A DNA stretch of 62,704 nucleotides. Origin: an uncultured Halieaceae bacterium. Lineage in GTDB: Bacteria; Pseudomonadota; Gammaproteobacteria; Pseudomonadales; Halieaceae. The position numbers and the translations under genes are program-made. The stretch lies in contig CAJWQE010000008.1 of assembly GCA_913045375.1 (NCBI GenBank), positions 1-62,704 of the forward strand. The letters are read 5' to 3'. Of this stretch, positions 17,034 through 24,782 are shown one piece after another; position 1 is the first letter of the stretch; the number at the start of each line of letters is the position of its first letter. The notes under the pieces were generated by a model. That model did not search any database. It worked only from the letters and a program-made list of their open reading frames with translations, and was not told the DNA's origin.

Positions 17034-18908
17034 ATGGCTTATCAAGTTCTTGCGCGTAAATGGCGACCTTCCAACTTCTCCGAGATGGTTGGACAGGAGC
17101 ACGTGGTGAAGGCACTGACGACCGCATTAGAGTCCGAGAGACTGCACCATGCCTACTTGTTTACGGGTACCCGCGGGGTAGGGAAAACCACGGTTGCGCG
17201 GCTGATTGCGAAAAGCCTCAACTGCGAAACGGGCGTAACCGCTGAGCCCTGTGGGCAATGTGCGAGTTGCATCGAGATTGCCGAAGGCAGAAGCGTTGAT
17301 GTACTTGAAGTTGATGCTGCCTCTCGAACCAAGGTCGAAGATACGCGAGACCTGCTTGATAATGTTCAGTACGCGCCAACGCGCTCGCGCTTCAAGATCT
17401 ATCTGATCGACGAAGTTCACATGCTCTCGAATCACAGTTTCAATGCGCTTTTGAAAACGCTCGAAGAGCCGCCGGAACACGTCAAGTTTTTATTGGCAAC
17501 GACGGATCCGCAAAAATTGCCCGCAACCGTGTTGTCCCGATGCCTACAGTTCAACCTGAAGAACATGGTGCCGCAGCAAATCATTGATCATCTTAGGCAT
17601 GTGCTGGCAGAAGAGTCGGTAAGCTTCGACGATGAGTCGCTGGCATTGCTCGCCCGCGGTGCCGAGGGGTCAATGCGAGATGCTCTTTCGCTGACAGATC
17701 AGGCCATCGCGCATGGATCGGGAAAGTTGGCGGCTGATGAAGTCCGGCAAATGCTTGGCACAGTGTCGAGAACCAAGGTTTTTGATTTGCTGGATGCAAT
17801 CGTTGCGAACGATCCCAAGCTTGCACTGGCTGTGGTCGAGGACATCGCGTCACATTCACCAGACTATGCCGGGACATTAGACGAGCTCGCATCAGTCTTG
17901 CACCAGATAAGCTTGGCTCAGGCAGTACCAGGCTCGGTAGATTCGACCTTACCCGAGCATGAGAGGCTGGCTAGCCTGGCTCAGGGCATGACAGCTGATG
18001 AAGCGCATTTGTGGTGGCAGATGGCTGTGGCCGCGAAGCGTGAGCTTTATTTAGCGTCTGATCCCCGTGCTGGGCTCGATATGGCTGTCCTGCGAATGAT
18101 TGCCTTCAGGCCGGCCGTTGTACTGACAGACGCATCCGAGGTGCCCCCGGCAAAAAAGCCTGAGCCACCGGTGATGCCGGTGGAGCCGGCAACCACGCCA
18201 CAGCAACAACCGAGCATTTCATCGGATCGACCAAATAACGAGGCTGGAAGCGCGGATCAAATGGCTTCCGAACAGGGAGTTGTTTCGTCAAAGCGGGCGT
18301 CTGCGCCAGCGTCTGGAGTCTCTGCAGCAGAAAATCTCGCGCCTGCAGTGGAAGTTGCTGATAAACCCTCACATGCACCCGTCGAGGCGCCAACTCGAGC
18401 TGCAACAAGCGTCGCCCCGTTGGGGTCTAACAACGGTGCCGCCAATGTTAGCCAGGTTCCGCGCAAGAATGTTATTGAGGTCCCTGACGGAGCCAAGCCA
18501 CCGGATGAGGATCTGCCAACCCATGGATCGTGGCCTGACTTTTTCGAGGGGTTGGGGCTCAAAGGCGTTATACACACGGTAGCCTCGCATTTTGAGCTGT
18601 CTATGGCCTTTGACCGGACTCTGTGTTTTACGCTGTCTCCCGCCAATGCGACACTCTTCAACGAACGGCACCAGAGAGGTCTGGCATCTGCGATCGAACA
18701 GGTGTTAGAAGAGCCGGTGACAGTGCAGGTTGCTCTGGGGGAAACCTCGGATAAAACGCCTGCGTATCAACGCGAATTGTTGGAGCAGCAACGGCTCTCA
18801 GCTGCGCGCCAGGCGCTCGAGTCTGATGATTGTCTCAACGCGTTGTTGACCGATTTTGATGCGATTGTCCTTCCAGAGTCGGTCCGTCCCCCTCTAGTGG
18901 AGCTGTAG
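17034..18908 (+). CDS. dnaX: DNA polymerase III subunits gamma and tau
   Basis: Clamp-loader ATPase of the replisome, 624 aa for full-length tau. It begins [20 protein letters not shown], with Walker [10 protein letters not shown], a zinc-binding cysteine set (CGQCASC), Walker B/DEVHML, an SRC motif (VLSRCLQF) and the clamp-loader collar. After a Pro/Ala/Gln-rich linker (residues about 375-500) comes the tau-specific C-terminal domain that binds the polymerase alpha subunit and helicase. A -1 frameshift cassette at codons 373-375 predicts a 376-aa gamma product ending at TGA 18161-18163, as in Escherichia coli. recR begins four bases after the stop; no ybaB-like gene lies between. Confidence 0.95.
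   Translation: MAYQVLARKWRPSNFSEMVGQEHVVKALTTALESERLHHAYLFTGTRGVGKTTVARLIAKSLNCETGVTAEPCGQCASCIEIAEGRSVDVLEVDAASRTKVEDTRDLLDNVQYAPTRSRFKIYLIDEVHMLSNHSFNALLKTLEEPPEHVKFLLATTDPQKLPATVLSRCLQFNLKNMVPQQIIDHLRHVLAEESVSFDDESLALLARGAEGSMRDALSLTDQAIAHGSGKLAADEVRQMLGTVSRTKVFDLLDAIVANDPKLALAVVEDIASHSPDYAGTLDELASVLHQISLAQAVPGSVDSTLPEHERLASLAQGMTADEAHLWWQMAVAAKRELYLASDPRAGLDMAVLRMIAFRPAVVLTDASEVPPAKKPEPPVMPVEPATTPQQQPSISSDRPNNEAGSADQMASEQGVVSSKRASAPASGVSAAENLAPAVEVADKPSHAPVEAPTRAATSVAPLGSNNGAANVSQVPRKNVIEVPDGAKPPDEDLPTHGSWPDFFEGLGLKGVIHTVASHFELSMAFDRTLCFTLSPANATLFNERHQRGLASAIEQVLEEPVTVQVALGETSDKTPAYQRELLEQQRLSAARQALESDDCLNALLTDFDAIVLPESVRPPLVEL
18138..18183 (+). promoter_or_regulatory. Programmed -1 frameshift signal in dnaX
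   Basis: All three parts of the known dnaX frameshift cassette are present. The slippery heptamer A-AAA-AAG is at 18152-18158 in the required phase (GCA AAA AAG). A Shine-Dalgarno-like GAGGTG lies eight bases upstream. A perfect seven-pair stem (CCACCGG / CCGGTGG, loop TGATG) begins six bases downstream, at 18165-18183. After a -1 slip the next codons are GCC and TGA, ending the gamma subunit at 376 residues. Seen directly; function by analogy with Escherichia coli dnaX. Confidence 0.85.
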
Positions 18909-18912
18909 GCCC

Positions 18913-19518
18913 TTGAAACTGAGTCCCGCAATACAAGAATTGATCGAGGCGTTGCGACACCTCCCTGGCGTAGGGCCTAAATCTGCTCAGCGAATGACAT
19001 TGCATTTGCTTGAGCGCGATCGTGAGGCAGCTCAACTGCTGGGTGATGCGTTGTTAAATGCGCTCGCAAAGGTTGAACGTTGCCAGCGTTGTCGTAATTT
19101 CACTGAACTGACCATTTGTGAGATTTGTGGTGATCCAAAGCGCGATGATACGACTCTGTGTGTGGTAGAAACTCCAGCTGACGTAATGGCGATAGAACAG
19201 ACGGGAAGTTATCGGGGACTGTACTTTGTGCTCATGGGGCATTTGTCGCCCTTGGATGGGATCGGTCCAAAGCAGCTAGGTCTAGACAGCCTCAACGGTC
19301 TGTTCGATTCAGAGTCGATTGCAGAAGTTATTCTCGCGACCAACCCGACTGTCGAGGGCGAAGCAACAGGTCATTACATCGCGGAGCTCGCACAGAGACA
19401 TAACATCAAGGTCACTCGCATTGCTCACGGGGTGCCACTGGGAGGTGAGCTGGAATTTATCGATCCAACCACGTTGGCTCACGCGTTGGGCGGTAGAAAA
19501 GAAGTAGGGCAAGCTTGA
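18913..19518 (+). CDS. recR: Recombination mediator RecR
   Basis: 201-aa RecR, full length. N-terminal helix-hairpin-helix ([20 protein letters not shown]), a four-cysteine zinc finger ([18 protein letters not shown]) and a Toprim domain ([32 protein letters not shown]), followed by a Walker-B-like C-terminus. With RecO it loads RecA at single-strand gaps. The start is a TTG at 18913, four bases after the dnaX stop, with the product starting [13 protein letters not shown] as in homologues. Its stop overlaps the rnd start. Translational coupling with dnaX is likely. Confidence 0.95.
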   Translation: MKLSPAIQELIEALRHLPGVGPKSAQRMTLHLLERDREAAQLLGDALLNALAKVERCQRCRNFTELTICEICGDPKRDDTTLCVVETPADVMAIEQTGSYRGLYFVLMGHLSPLDGIGPKQLGLDSLNGLFDSESIAEVILATNPTVEGEATGHYIAELAQRHNIKVTRIAHGVPLGGELEFIDPTTLAHALGGRKEVGQA

Positions 19519-20633
19519 CATACCAGTTCATAGAAACAGACGAGGCTTTGGGTGCGTTGCTAGAGCAGCACTCGGGCGAGCGATTTGTTGCCGTTGATAC
19601 CGAGTTTCGACGTCGAGACACTTTTTATCCGCAAGTTGCGCTGCTACAGCTTTGCTGGAAAAAAGAATCGTATCTCATTGATCCTACCAAGATTTCTGAT
19701 CTTGATTCGGTGAAAGCGTTGCTTGCTGACTCCCGCGTGATCAAGTTGATCCACAGCCCTAGTGAAGATCTAGAAGTGTTTGATCGATGGCTTCAGATGA
19801 CGCCAACCCCTTTATTCGATACTCAGCGTGCGCTGGCAGTGCTCGGACGAGGCTTCGGACTCGGCTACAGGGCAATGGTGGAGATGTATACGGGTGACGT
19901 TATATCCAAAGAGGAAACTACCTCGGATTGGCTCAAACGACCCTTGACTGACCGTCAGCTTAGCTATGCGGCGCTCGATGTTACCTACCTTCGTCAGATC
20001 GGAGAGCAACTCTACGATGCGTGCGAAGAAAGTCAGCGTCTAGCCTGGGTTCTGGACGATACGGCGCGTCTGACTCTAGGTGGCCGAGGGCCCGCGGCAA
20101 AATTTAGATCTGCTTGGAAAATGAAACCTCGTGAGCAGGCCATACTTCATCGATTGATCGACTGGCGGGAGGAAGAGGCGAGACGACTGGATAGGCCACG
20201 AAGTTGGGTGATACCTGACAAAGTAATGGTGTCACTTGCGAAACATCAGCCGTCGCATATGGCGCAGCTATCGACCGTCGATGGACTTCACGACGCTATT
20301 ATCAGAAAAAGGGGTAAGCGCATTCTGGAGCTCATCGCCAATGCAAGCGATGACCTGTTCGAATTGCCTGCCGTCTGGCAGGCGCCACTGCGTTCAGATC
20401 AAAAAGAATGGGCATCAACGCTCGGCGACGCTGTCGCAACCGCTGCGGTGACTCTTGGGGTTGCGCCTGAGGTTCTTTTTGCGGGTAAGGACGTTGAGCG
20501 CCTAATTCAAGCTACCTTGGCGTCTCAGGAAGTACCGGAAGATCTCATGGGTTGGAGAGATGCGGTCATAACTCAGCACCTGGTAGCGCTATTGGCGTCA
20601 CTAGTGGGCCCATCTGCTGACCCTAAGGCATGA
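19515..20633 (+). CDS. rnd: Ribonuclease D
   Basis: 3'-to-5' exoribonuclease acting in tRNA 3' maturation, 372 aa as in the family. DEDDy catalytic residues are visible: Asp28 and Glu30 in VAVDTEFRR, an acidic residue in [13 protein letters not shown], and the Tyr/Asp motif in [11 protein letters not shown]. An HRDC domain follows ([20 protein letters not shown]), then a C-terminal helical domain. The start is a TTG at 19515 that overlaps the recR stop as TTGA; the resulting [12 protein letters not shown]-terminus aligns with E. coli Rnd. The MATE gene begins directly after the stop. Confidence 0.92.
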   Translation: MTYQFIETDEALGALLEQHSGERFVAVDTEFRRRDTFYPQVALLQLCWKKESYLIDPTKISDLDSVKALLADSRVIKLIHSPSEDLEVFDRWLQMTPTPLFDTQRALAVLGRGFGLGYRAMVEMYTGDVISKEETTSDWLKRPLTDRQLSYAALDVTYLRQIGEQLYDACEESQRLAWVLDDTARLTLGGRGPAAKFRSAWKMKPREQAILHRLIDWREEEARRLDRPRSWVIPDKVMVSLAKHQPSHMAQLSTVDGLHDAIIRKRGKRILELIANASDDLFELPAVWQAPLRSDQKEWASTLGDAVATAAVTLGVAPEVLFAGKDVERLIQATLASQEVPEDLMGWRDAVITQHLVALLASLVGPSADPKA

Positions 20634-21995
20634 ATGCGCAGTCACACTGACAGCCTGAGTTACGCATCTTTAACTGCAATGGCATGGCCCTTCATTTTGG
20701 CCAATGCGTCGGTGCCGCTGCTTGGCATTGTTGATACAGCGGTTATCGGTAATACGGGTTCCGTCGTTGAGTTGGGAGCAATTGCGCTTGGGTCCCTTAT
20801 TTTCTCCTTTGTTTATTGGAGTTTCGGGTTTCTCAGAATGGGAACAACTGGCTTCATCGCGCAAGCTGACGGTTCGTCCGATCCCACAGAGGTCCGAGCT
20901 ATTCTGGGTCGATCCTGCATTATTGCGCTGTTTATTGGGGTGCTATTACTGGTCATTCAGTGGCCGATCGGAGCACTTAGTTTCAGCTTGCTGTCGGGCG
21001 ATGCAGCTGTTGAGAGCGTCGCACAAACCTATTTTTACACGCGAATTTGGGGTGCCCCCGCGACGTTGCTCGTCTTCGTTATCATGGGTGTCTGGATAGG
21101 GCTCGGAGAGGCAAAAGAGTTACTGAAGCTTCAGCTTTTTCTCAATGGTCTGAATATGGTGCTGGATATTCTCGCCGCTGGGGTTTTGGGGCTCGGTGCT
21201 TATGGCATTGCTCTTGGCACTGTTTTTTCCGAGATCATCACCTGTCTGGTCGGGTTTTACCGATTGCAACGATTTCTCGCCGCGAAACACGAGGTTGGTA
21301 TGGCTTGGCACACGTTCTGGCCAATGGAACGCGTGCGTGAAATGACGCAGATGTGGCGCTTGTTAACGGCCAATGGAGACATCATGATCAGAACGCTCCT
21401 GCTTGTCTTTGCGTTCTCCTATTTTACCAACGAGGCCGCTAAATTCGGCGTTGTATCGCTTGCCGCCACGCATATCGTGCTTCAGATCATGGCTTTTACC
21501 GCCTTCTTTCTCGATGGATTTGCTTATGTCGCTGAATCTCAGGTGGGTCGCAGTTACGGCGCCGGAAATGTTCAGGCATTCAAGCTCGCCTTACATCGAA
21601 CAACGGTATTAGCTGCGGTTGCTGCAGTGATACTTGCTGCGGCAATACTATTTTTCGGAGAGATGCTCGTAGCCGTACTGACTGATCTTGACGAAGTCGT
21701 TATGGCCTCACTGGCGTTGCTGCACATTTGCGCTGTTTATGTCATTGCGTCATTTCCAGCATTCCAGTTGGACGGCGTATTCATTGGTACGTCACGGACA
21801 AAAGAGATGCGTAACGCGTCGTTTGTGTCGCTCTTGGTATTTTTGCTAGCGGTTTGGGCGCTGACAGAAACCTATGCGCTTGCAGGCTTGTGGTGGGCGA
21901 TGGTGGTGTTTGTCATTGCCCGAGCCATCAGTTTGTGGGTTTATGTACCAAGATTCTGGAATCATTTTGCGCAAGACGACGAGGTCACTGTATGA
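20634..21995 (+). CDS. MATE family efflux transporter (DinF-like)
   Basis: 453-aa polytopic membrane protein with about 12 hydrophobic helices in two six-helix halves, typical of MATE cation-coupled exporters. The N-terminal half has AWPFILANASVPLLGIVDTA, GAIALGSLIFSFVYWSF and FLRMGTTGFIAQADG, which are DinF-branch features. It likely expels organic cations or oxidised metabolites using a proton or sodium gradient. The start ATG abuts the rnd stop with no gap, and its own stop overlaps the ycgL start (ATGA), so it belongs to the recR-rnd operon. Substrate unknown. Confidence 0.88.
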   Translation: MRSHTDSLSYASLTAMAWPFILANASVPLLGIVDTAVIGNTGSVVELGAIALGSLIFSFVYWSFGFLRMGTTGFIAQADGSSDPTEVRAILGRSCIIALFIGVLLLVIQWPIGALSFSLLSGDAAVESVAQTYFYTRIWGAPATLLVFVIMGVWIGLGEAKELLKLQLFLNGLNMVLDILAAGVLGLGAYGIALGTVFSEIITCLVGFYRLQRFLAAKHEVGMAWHTFWPMERVREMTQMWRLLTANGDIMIRTLLLVFAFSYFTNEAAKFGVVSLAATHIVLQIMAFTAFFLDGFAYVAESQVGRSYGAGNVQAFKLALHRTTVLAAVAAVILAAAILFFGEMLVAVLTDLDEVVMASLALLHICAVYVIASFPAFQLDGVFIGTSRTKEMRNASFVSLLVFLLAVWALTETYALAGLWWAMVVFVIARAISLWVYVPRFWNHFAQDDEVTV

Positions 21996-22261
21996 GCGCT
22001 GCAATTAGTATCCGGGTGCTGGCAGGAAAGCGTAAGCCGGATACCTATCTCTACATACCGGCAGAGGCGGAAGCCGAGGATTTACCTGCCGATCTGCTTC
22101 GATTGTTGGGCGAGCTTCGAGAAGTGATTACGCTGGACATTACGCCGGAACGGCAACTGGCAAGGTGCACGGGTGCGGAAGTGCTCGAGGGCCTCGCTAA
22201 TGCGGGTTATTATTTGCAAATGCCGCCGGGGGAGCGCACGCGTCATGATGACGACTACTAG
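21992..22261 (+). CDS. YcgL domain protein
   Basis: 89-aa protein of the YcgL (DUF709) family, which is found next to rnd in many gammaproteobacteria. The body reads RVLAGKRKPDTYLYIP, LPADLLRLLGELREVITLDI and ANAGYYLQMPPGE, matching the family in length and order. It starts at ATG 21992, overlapping the MATE stop by four bases; a longer upstream reading has no ribosome site. The fold is known but not its biochemical role, so no function is assigned. The next gene begins inside its last codons. Confidence 0.85.
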   Translation: MSAAISIRVLAGKRKPDTYLYIPAEAEAEDLPADLLRLLGELREVITLDITPERQLARCTGAEVLEGLANAGYYLQMPPGERTRHDDDY

Positions 22262-22589
22262 TTACCTATTTGCACTTTTTATTTACTGGTTGGCCGCCGG
22301 CGTCGGTTGTCGACTACTCTACGTGATGGTTTTTCGCCGTCTATCGCCAATGTGGTCTGGTGCTGCCACGGGTCTCGTTGCTGGTCTGCTGCTCGCCCCC
22401 TCCTATGCGGCCGCTGACGCCAATACGCTCGCACCCGCGCTGATCACGGGTGTGTTTAATCTGTTGTTCGCTGGTGGTTTGGAAGCGGCGCTAGGGGCTT
22501 TTTTGATGCTGTCCTTAGGCGCCTTGGTGGGGGTCATAGCTGGCATCATCACCGTACGACTGTCCACGTCGCGTCCGAGCCAGCAGTAG
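22245..22589 (+). CDS. Small membrane protein, 114 aa
   Basis: Unrecognised integral membrane protein with three likely helices: YLFALFIYWLAAGVGCRLL, ATGLVAGLLLAPSYAAA (possibly amphipathic) and LSLGALVGVIAGIITV. The ATG at 22245 overlaps the ycgL end by 17 bases, and GGGGGAG lies about ten bases upstream. The codon use fits its neighbours. It closes the recR-rnd-MATE-ycgL run; the MoxR gene follows after an 87-base gap. Function unknown. Confidence 0.65.
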   Translation: MMTTTSYLFALFIYWLAAGVGCRLLYVMVFRRLSPMWSGAATGLVAGLLLAPSYAAADANTLAPALITGVFNLLFAGGLEAALGAFLMLSLGALVGVIAGIITVRLSTSRPSQQ

Positions 22590-22676
22590 ATCTGCAAATC
22601 GTCAGAATGAGTAAAACGACTCGTAAACCTGCGGATTGTCCGTTAGTCTCACGTCTCGATTTTAGGGAGCTGTTTT

Positions 22677-23525
22677 ATGAAATTCACCGGCACTGATAAT
22701 TATGTAGCGACTGACGACCTCAGAATGGCCGTGGACGCGGCGGTCGCGCTACAGCGTCCTTTGCTCATTAAGGGCGAGCCCGGTACTGGCAAGACCATGC
22801 TGGCTGAAGAAGTTGCATCAGGCTTGGGGATGAAGCTGATTCAGTGGCACATCAAGTCGACGACAAAAGCCCAGCAGGGCTTGTATGAGTACGATGCTGT
22901 ATCGCGGCTACGTGATTCACAGCTGGGTGATGAAGGGGTCCACGACATCTCCAACTACATCAAGCAGGGAAAGCTCTGGGAGGCATTTGATGCTGATGAG
23001 CAGGTGGTATTGCTCATTGACGAAGTCGACAAGGCGGACATCGAATTCCCTAATGATCTACTTGTCGAGCTCGATAAAATGGAGTTCTTCGTCTACGAGA
23101 CAGGCGAGACCATCAAGGCCAAGCATCGACCAGTGATTATTATCACTTCCAACAATGAGAAAGAGCTTCCCGACGCCTTCTTGCGCCGTTGCTTCTTCCA
23201 CTTCATTAACTTCCCCGATCGGGACACTATGCGCCAGATCATTGATGTGCACTATCCGTCCATCAAGCAAGACTTGGTGCAAGAGGCGCTTGAAGTTTTC
23301 TTTGAGCTTCGAGCGATCCCAGGTTTAAAGAAAAAGCCCTCAACGTCTGAGCTAATTGATTGGCTGAAGTTGTTGATGGCAGACGATATTCCAGACGAAG
23401 TATTGAAGAATCGTGATCAGAGCAAGGCAATTCCGCCTTTGTACGGCGCGTTGGTCAAGAACGAGCAAGATGTTCAATTGCTCGAGCGTCTCGCCTTCAT
23501 GCATCGTAGAGAAAGCAGTCAGTAA
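22677..23525 (+). CDS. MoxR family AAA+ ATPase
   Basis: 282-aa AAA+ ATPase of the MoxR branch. Walker A GEPGTGKT is at residues 33-40, Walker B VVLLIDEVDKAD near 108, sensor-1 VIIITSNNEKELPDAFLRR with the arginine finger region, and a C-terminal helical lid. MoxR ATPases act as chaperones that mature or insert cofactors into partner complexes together with a von Willebrand factor A protein, which is encoded 11 bases downstream. The next gene after that is a PQQ dehydrogenase, a possible client (inference). Confidence 0.9.
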   Translation: MKFTGTDNYVATDDLRMAVDAAVALQRPLLIKGEPGTGKTMLAEEVASGLGMKLIQWHIKSTTKAQQGLYEYDAVSRLRDSQLGDEGVHDISNYIKQGKLWEAFDADEQVVLLIDEVDKADIEFPNDLLVELDKMEFFVYETGETIKAKHRPVIIITSNNEKELPDAFLRRCFFHFINFPDRDTMRQIIDVHYPSIKQDLVQEALEVFFELRAIPGLKKKPSTSELIDWLKLLMADDIPDEVLKNRDQSKAIPPLYGALVKNEQDVQLLERLAFMHRRESSQ

Positions 23526-23536
23526 GGAGCTCAGCG

Positions 23537-24712
23537 ATGCTCGTCAATTTTTTTCAGGGACTAAAGGACGGTGGCGTACCGGTAACGCCCCGTGAGCTTT
23601 TGGATTTGCTCGCTGCGATGAACAAGCAGCTCGTCTTTGGAAGTATTGACGACTTCTACAATTTATCTCGCGCCGTGATGGTGAAAGATGAGAAGTACTA
23701 CGATCGTTTTGATCGGGCGTTTGGCCTGCATTTTCGTGATCTTGAAGGCGTGGATGATGTTATTGAAGCGCTGATCCCGGACGACTGGTTACGCTCCGAG
23801 TTCGTGAAACAGCTCTCGGAAGAGGACAAAGCGAAAATCGAGTCGCTAGGTGGACTCGAGAAGCTGATCGACGAGTTCAAAAAGCGTCTAGAGGAGCAAG
23901 AGAAGCGTCACGAAGGCGGCAATAAGTGGGTTGGTACTGGCGGTACATCGCCGTTCGGCAACGACGGTTTTCATCCTGAAGGTATTCGCGTAGGCGGACA
24001 AGGCAAAAACAAGAAGGCGGTCAAGGTATGGGATCGCAGAGACTTTAAAAACCTCGATGACAGTGTCGAAATTGGCACTCGGAACATTAAGGTCGCGCTT
24101 CGTCGACTGAGAAAGTTTGCACGCACCGGCTCGGCAGACGAGCTCGACCTCGATGATACGATCAGCTCCACAGCGAAAAATGCAGGCCTTCTCGATATCA
24201 AGATGGTCCCAGAGCGGCACAACGCGGTGAAGGTCCTCCTATTCCTTGACGTAGGTGGATCCATGGATCCCCATGTAAAGGTATGCGAAGAGTTGTTCTC
24301 TGCGGCTAGAAGCGAGTTCAAGCACCTGAAGCACTTCTACTTCCATAACTTTCTCTACGACAACGTCTGGGAAAACAACATCCGTCGTCACAATCAGCGA
24401 ACACCGCTGCATGATGTGATGCATAAGTTCGGCCACGACTACAAAGTGGTGATCGTCGGAGACGCCTCCATGTCGCCCTATGAAATAGTTCAACCGGGCG
24501 GCAGCGTGGAGCACTGGAACGAGGAGCCAGGTGCTGTTTGGTTGGAGCGTCTGCGCTCAACCTATGAGAAGTGTGTCTGGCTGAATCCAGTGCCTGAGGA
24601 CGAGTGGCAATACACTCAGTCCATCTCCATTACCAATCAGCTCATGGAAGAGAAAATGTATCCCTTAACCCTAGGCGGTTTAGAGGATGCGATGGGTTTC
24701 CTCGCCAAATAA
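23537..24712 (+). CDS. VWA domain protein (CoxE-like), MoxR partner
   Basis: 391-aa protein with a helical N-terminal region (MLVNFFQGLKDGGVPVTPRE), a charged coiled-coil stretch near residues 90-125, and a C-terminal von Willebrand factor A domain. The metal site is FLDVGGSMD starting at Asp238: the first serine of the usual DxSxS is glycine here, as in relatives of this family. Other metal-site residues appear in VVIVGDASMSPYE. It has a good ribosome site (AAGGAG) and follows MoxR by 11 bases. MoxR-VWA pairs work together in complex maturation; the client is not shown by the sequence. Confidence 0.85.
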   Translation: MLVNFFQGLKDGGVPVTPRELLDLLAAMNKQLVFGSIDDFYNLSRAVMVKDEKYYDRFDRAFGLHFRDLEGVDDVIEALIPDDWLRSEFVKQLSEEDKAKIESLGGLEKLIDEFKKRLEEQEKRHEGGNKWVGTGGTSPFGNDGFHPEGIRVGGQGKNKKAVKVWDRRDFKNLDDSVEIGTRNIKVALRRLRKFARTGSADELDLDDTISSTAKNAGLLDIKMVPERHNAVKVLLFLDVGGSMDPHVKVCEELFSAARSEFKHLKHFYFHNFLYDNVWENNIRRHNQRTPLHDVMHKFGHDYKVVIVGDASMSPYEIVQPGGSVEHWNEEPGAVWLERLRSTYEKCVWLNPVPEDEWQYTQSISITNQLMEEKMYPLTLGGLEDAMGFLAK

Positions 24713-24782
24713 GGGTGGTTCCACATACGCCAGACATTGGCTAGACTCAGAGGCATAACAAATAAAGCTCTGAGGATCTGAA

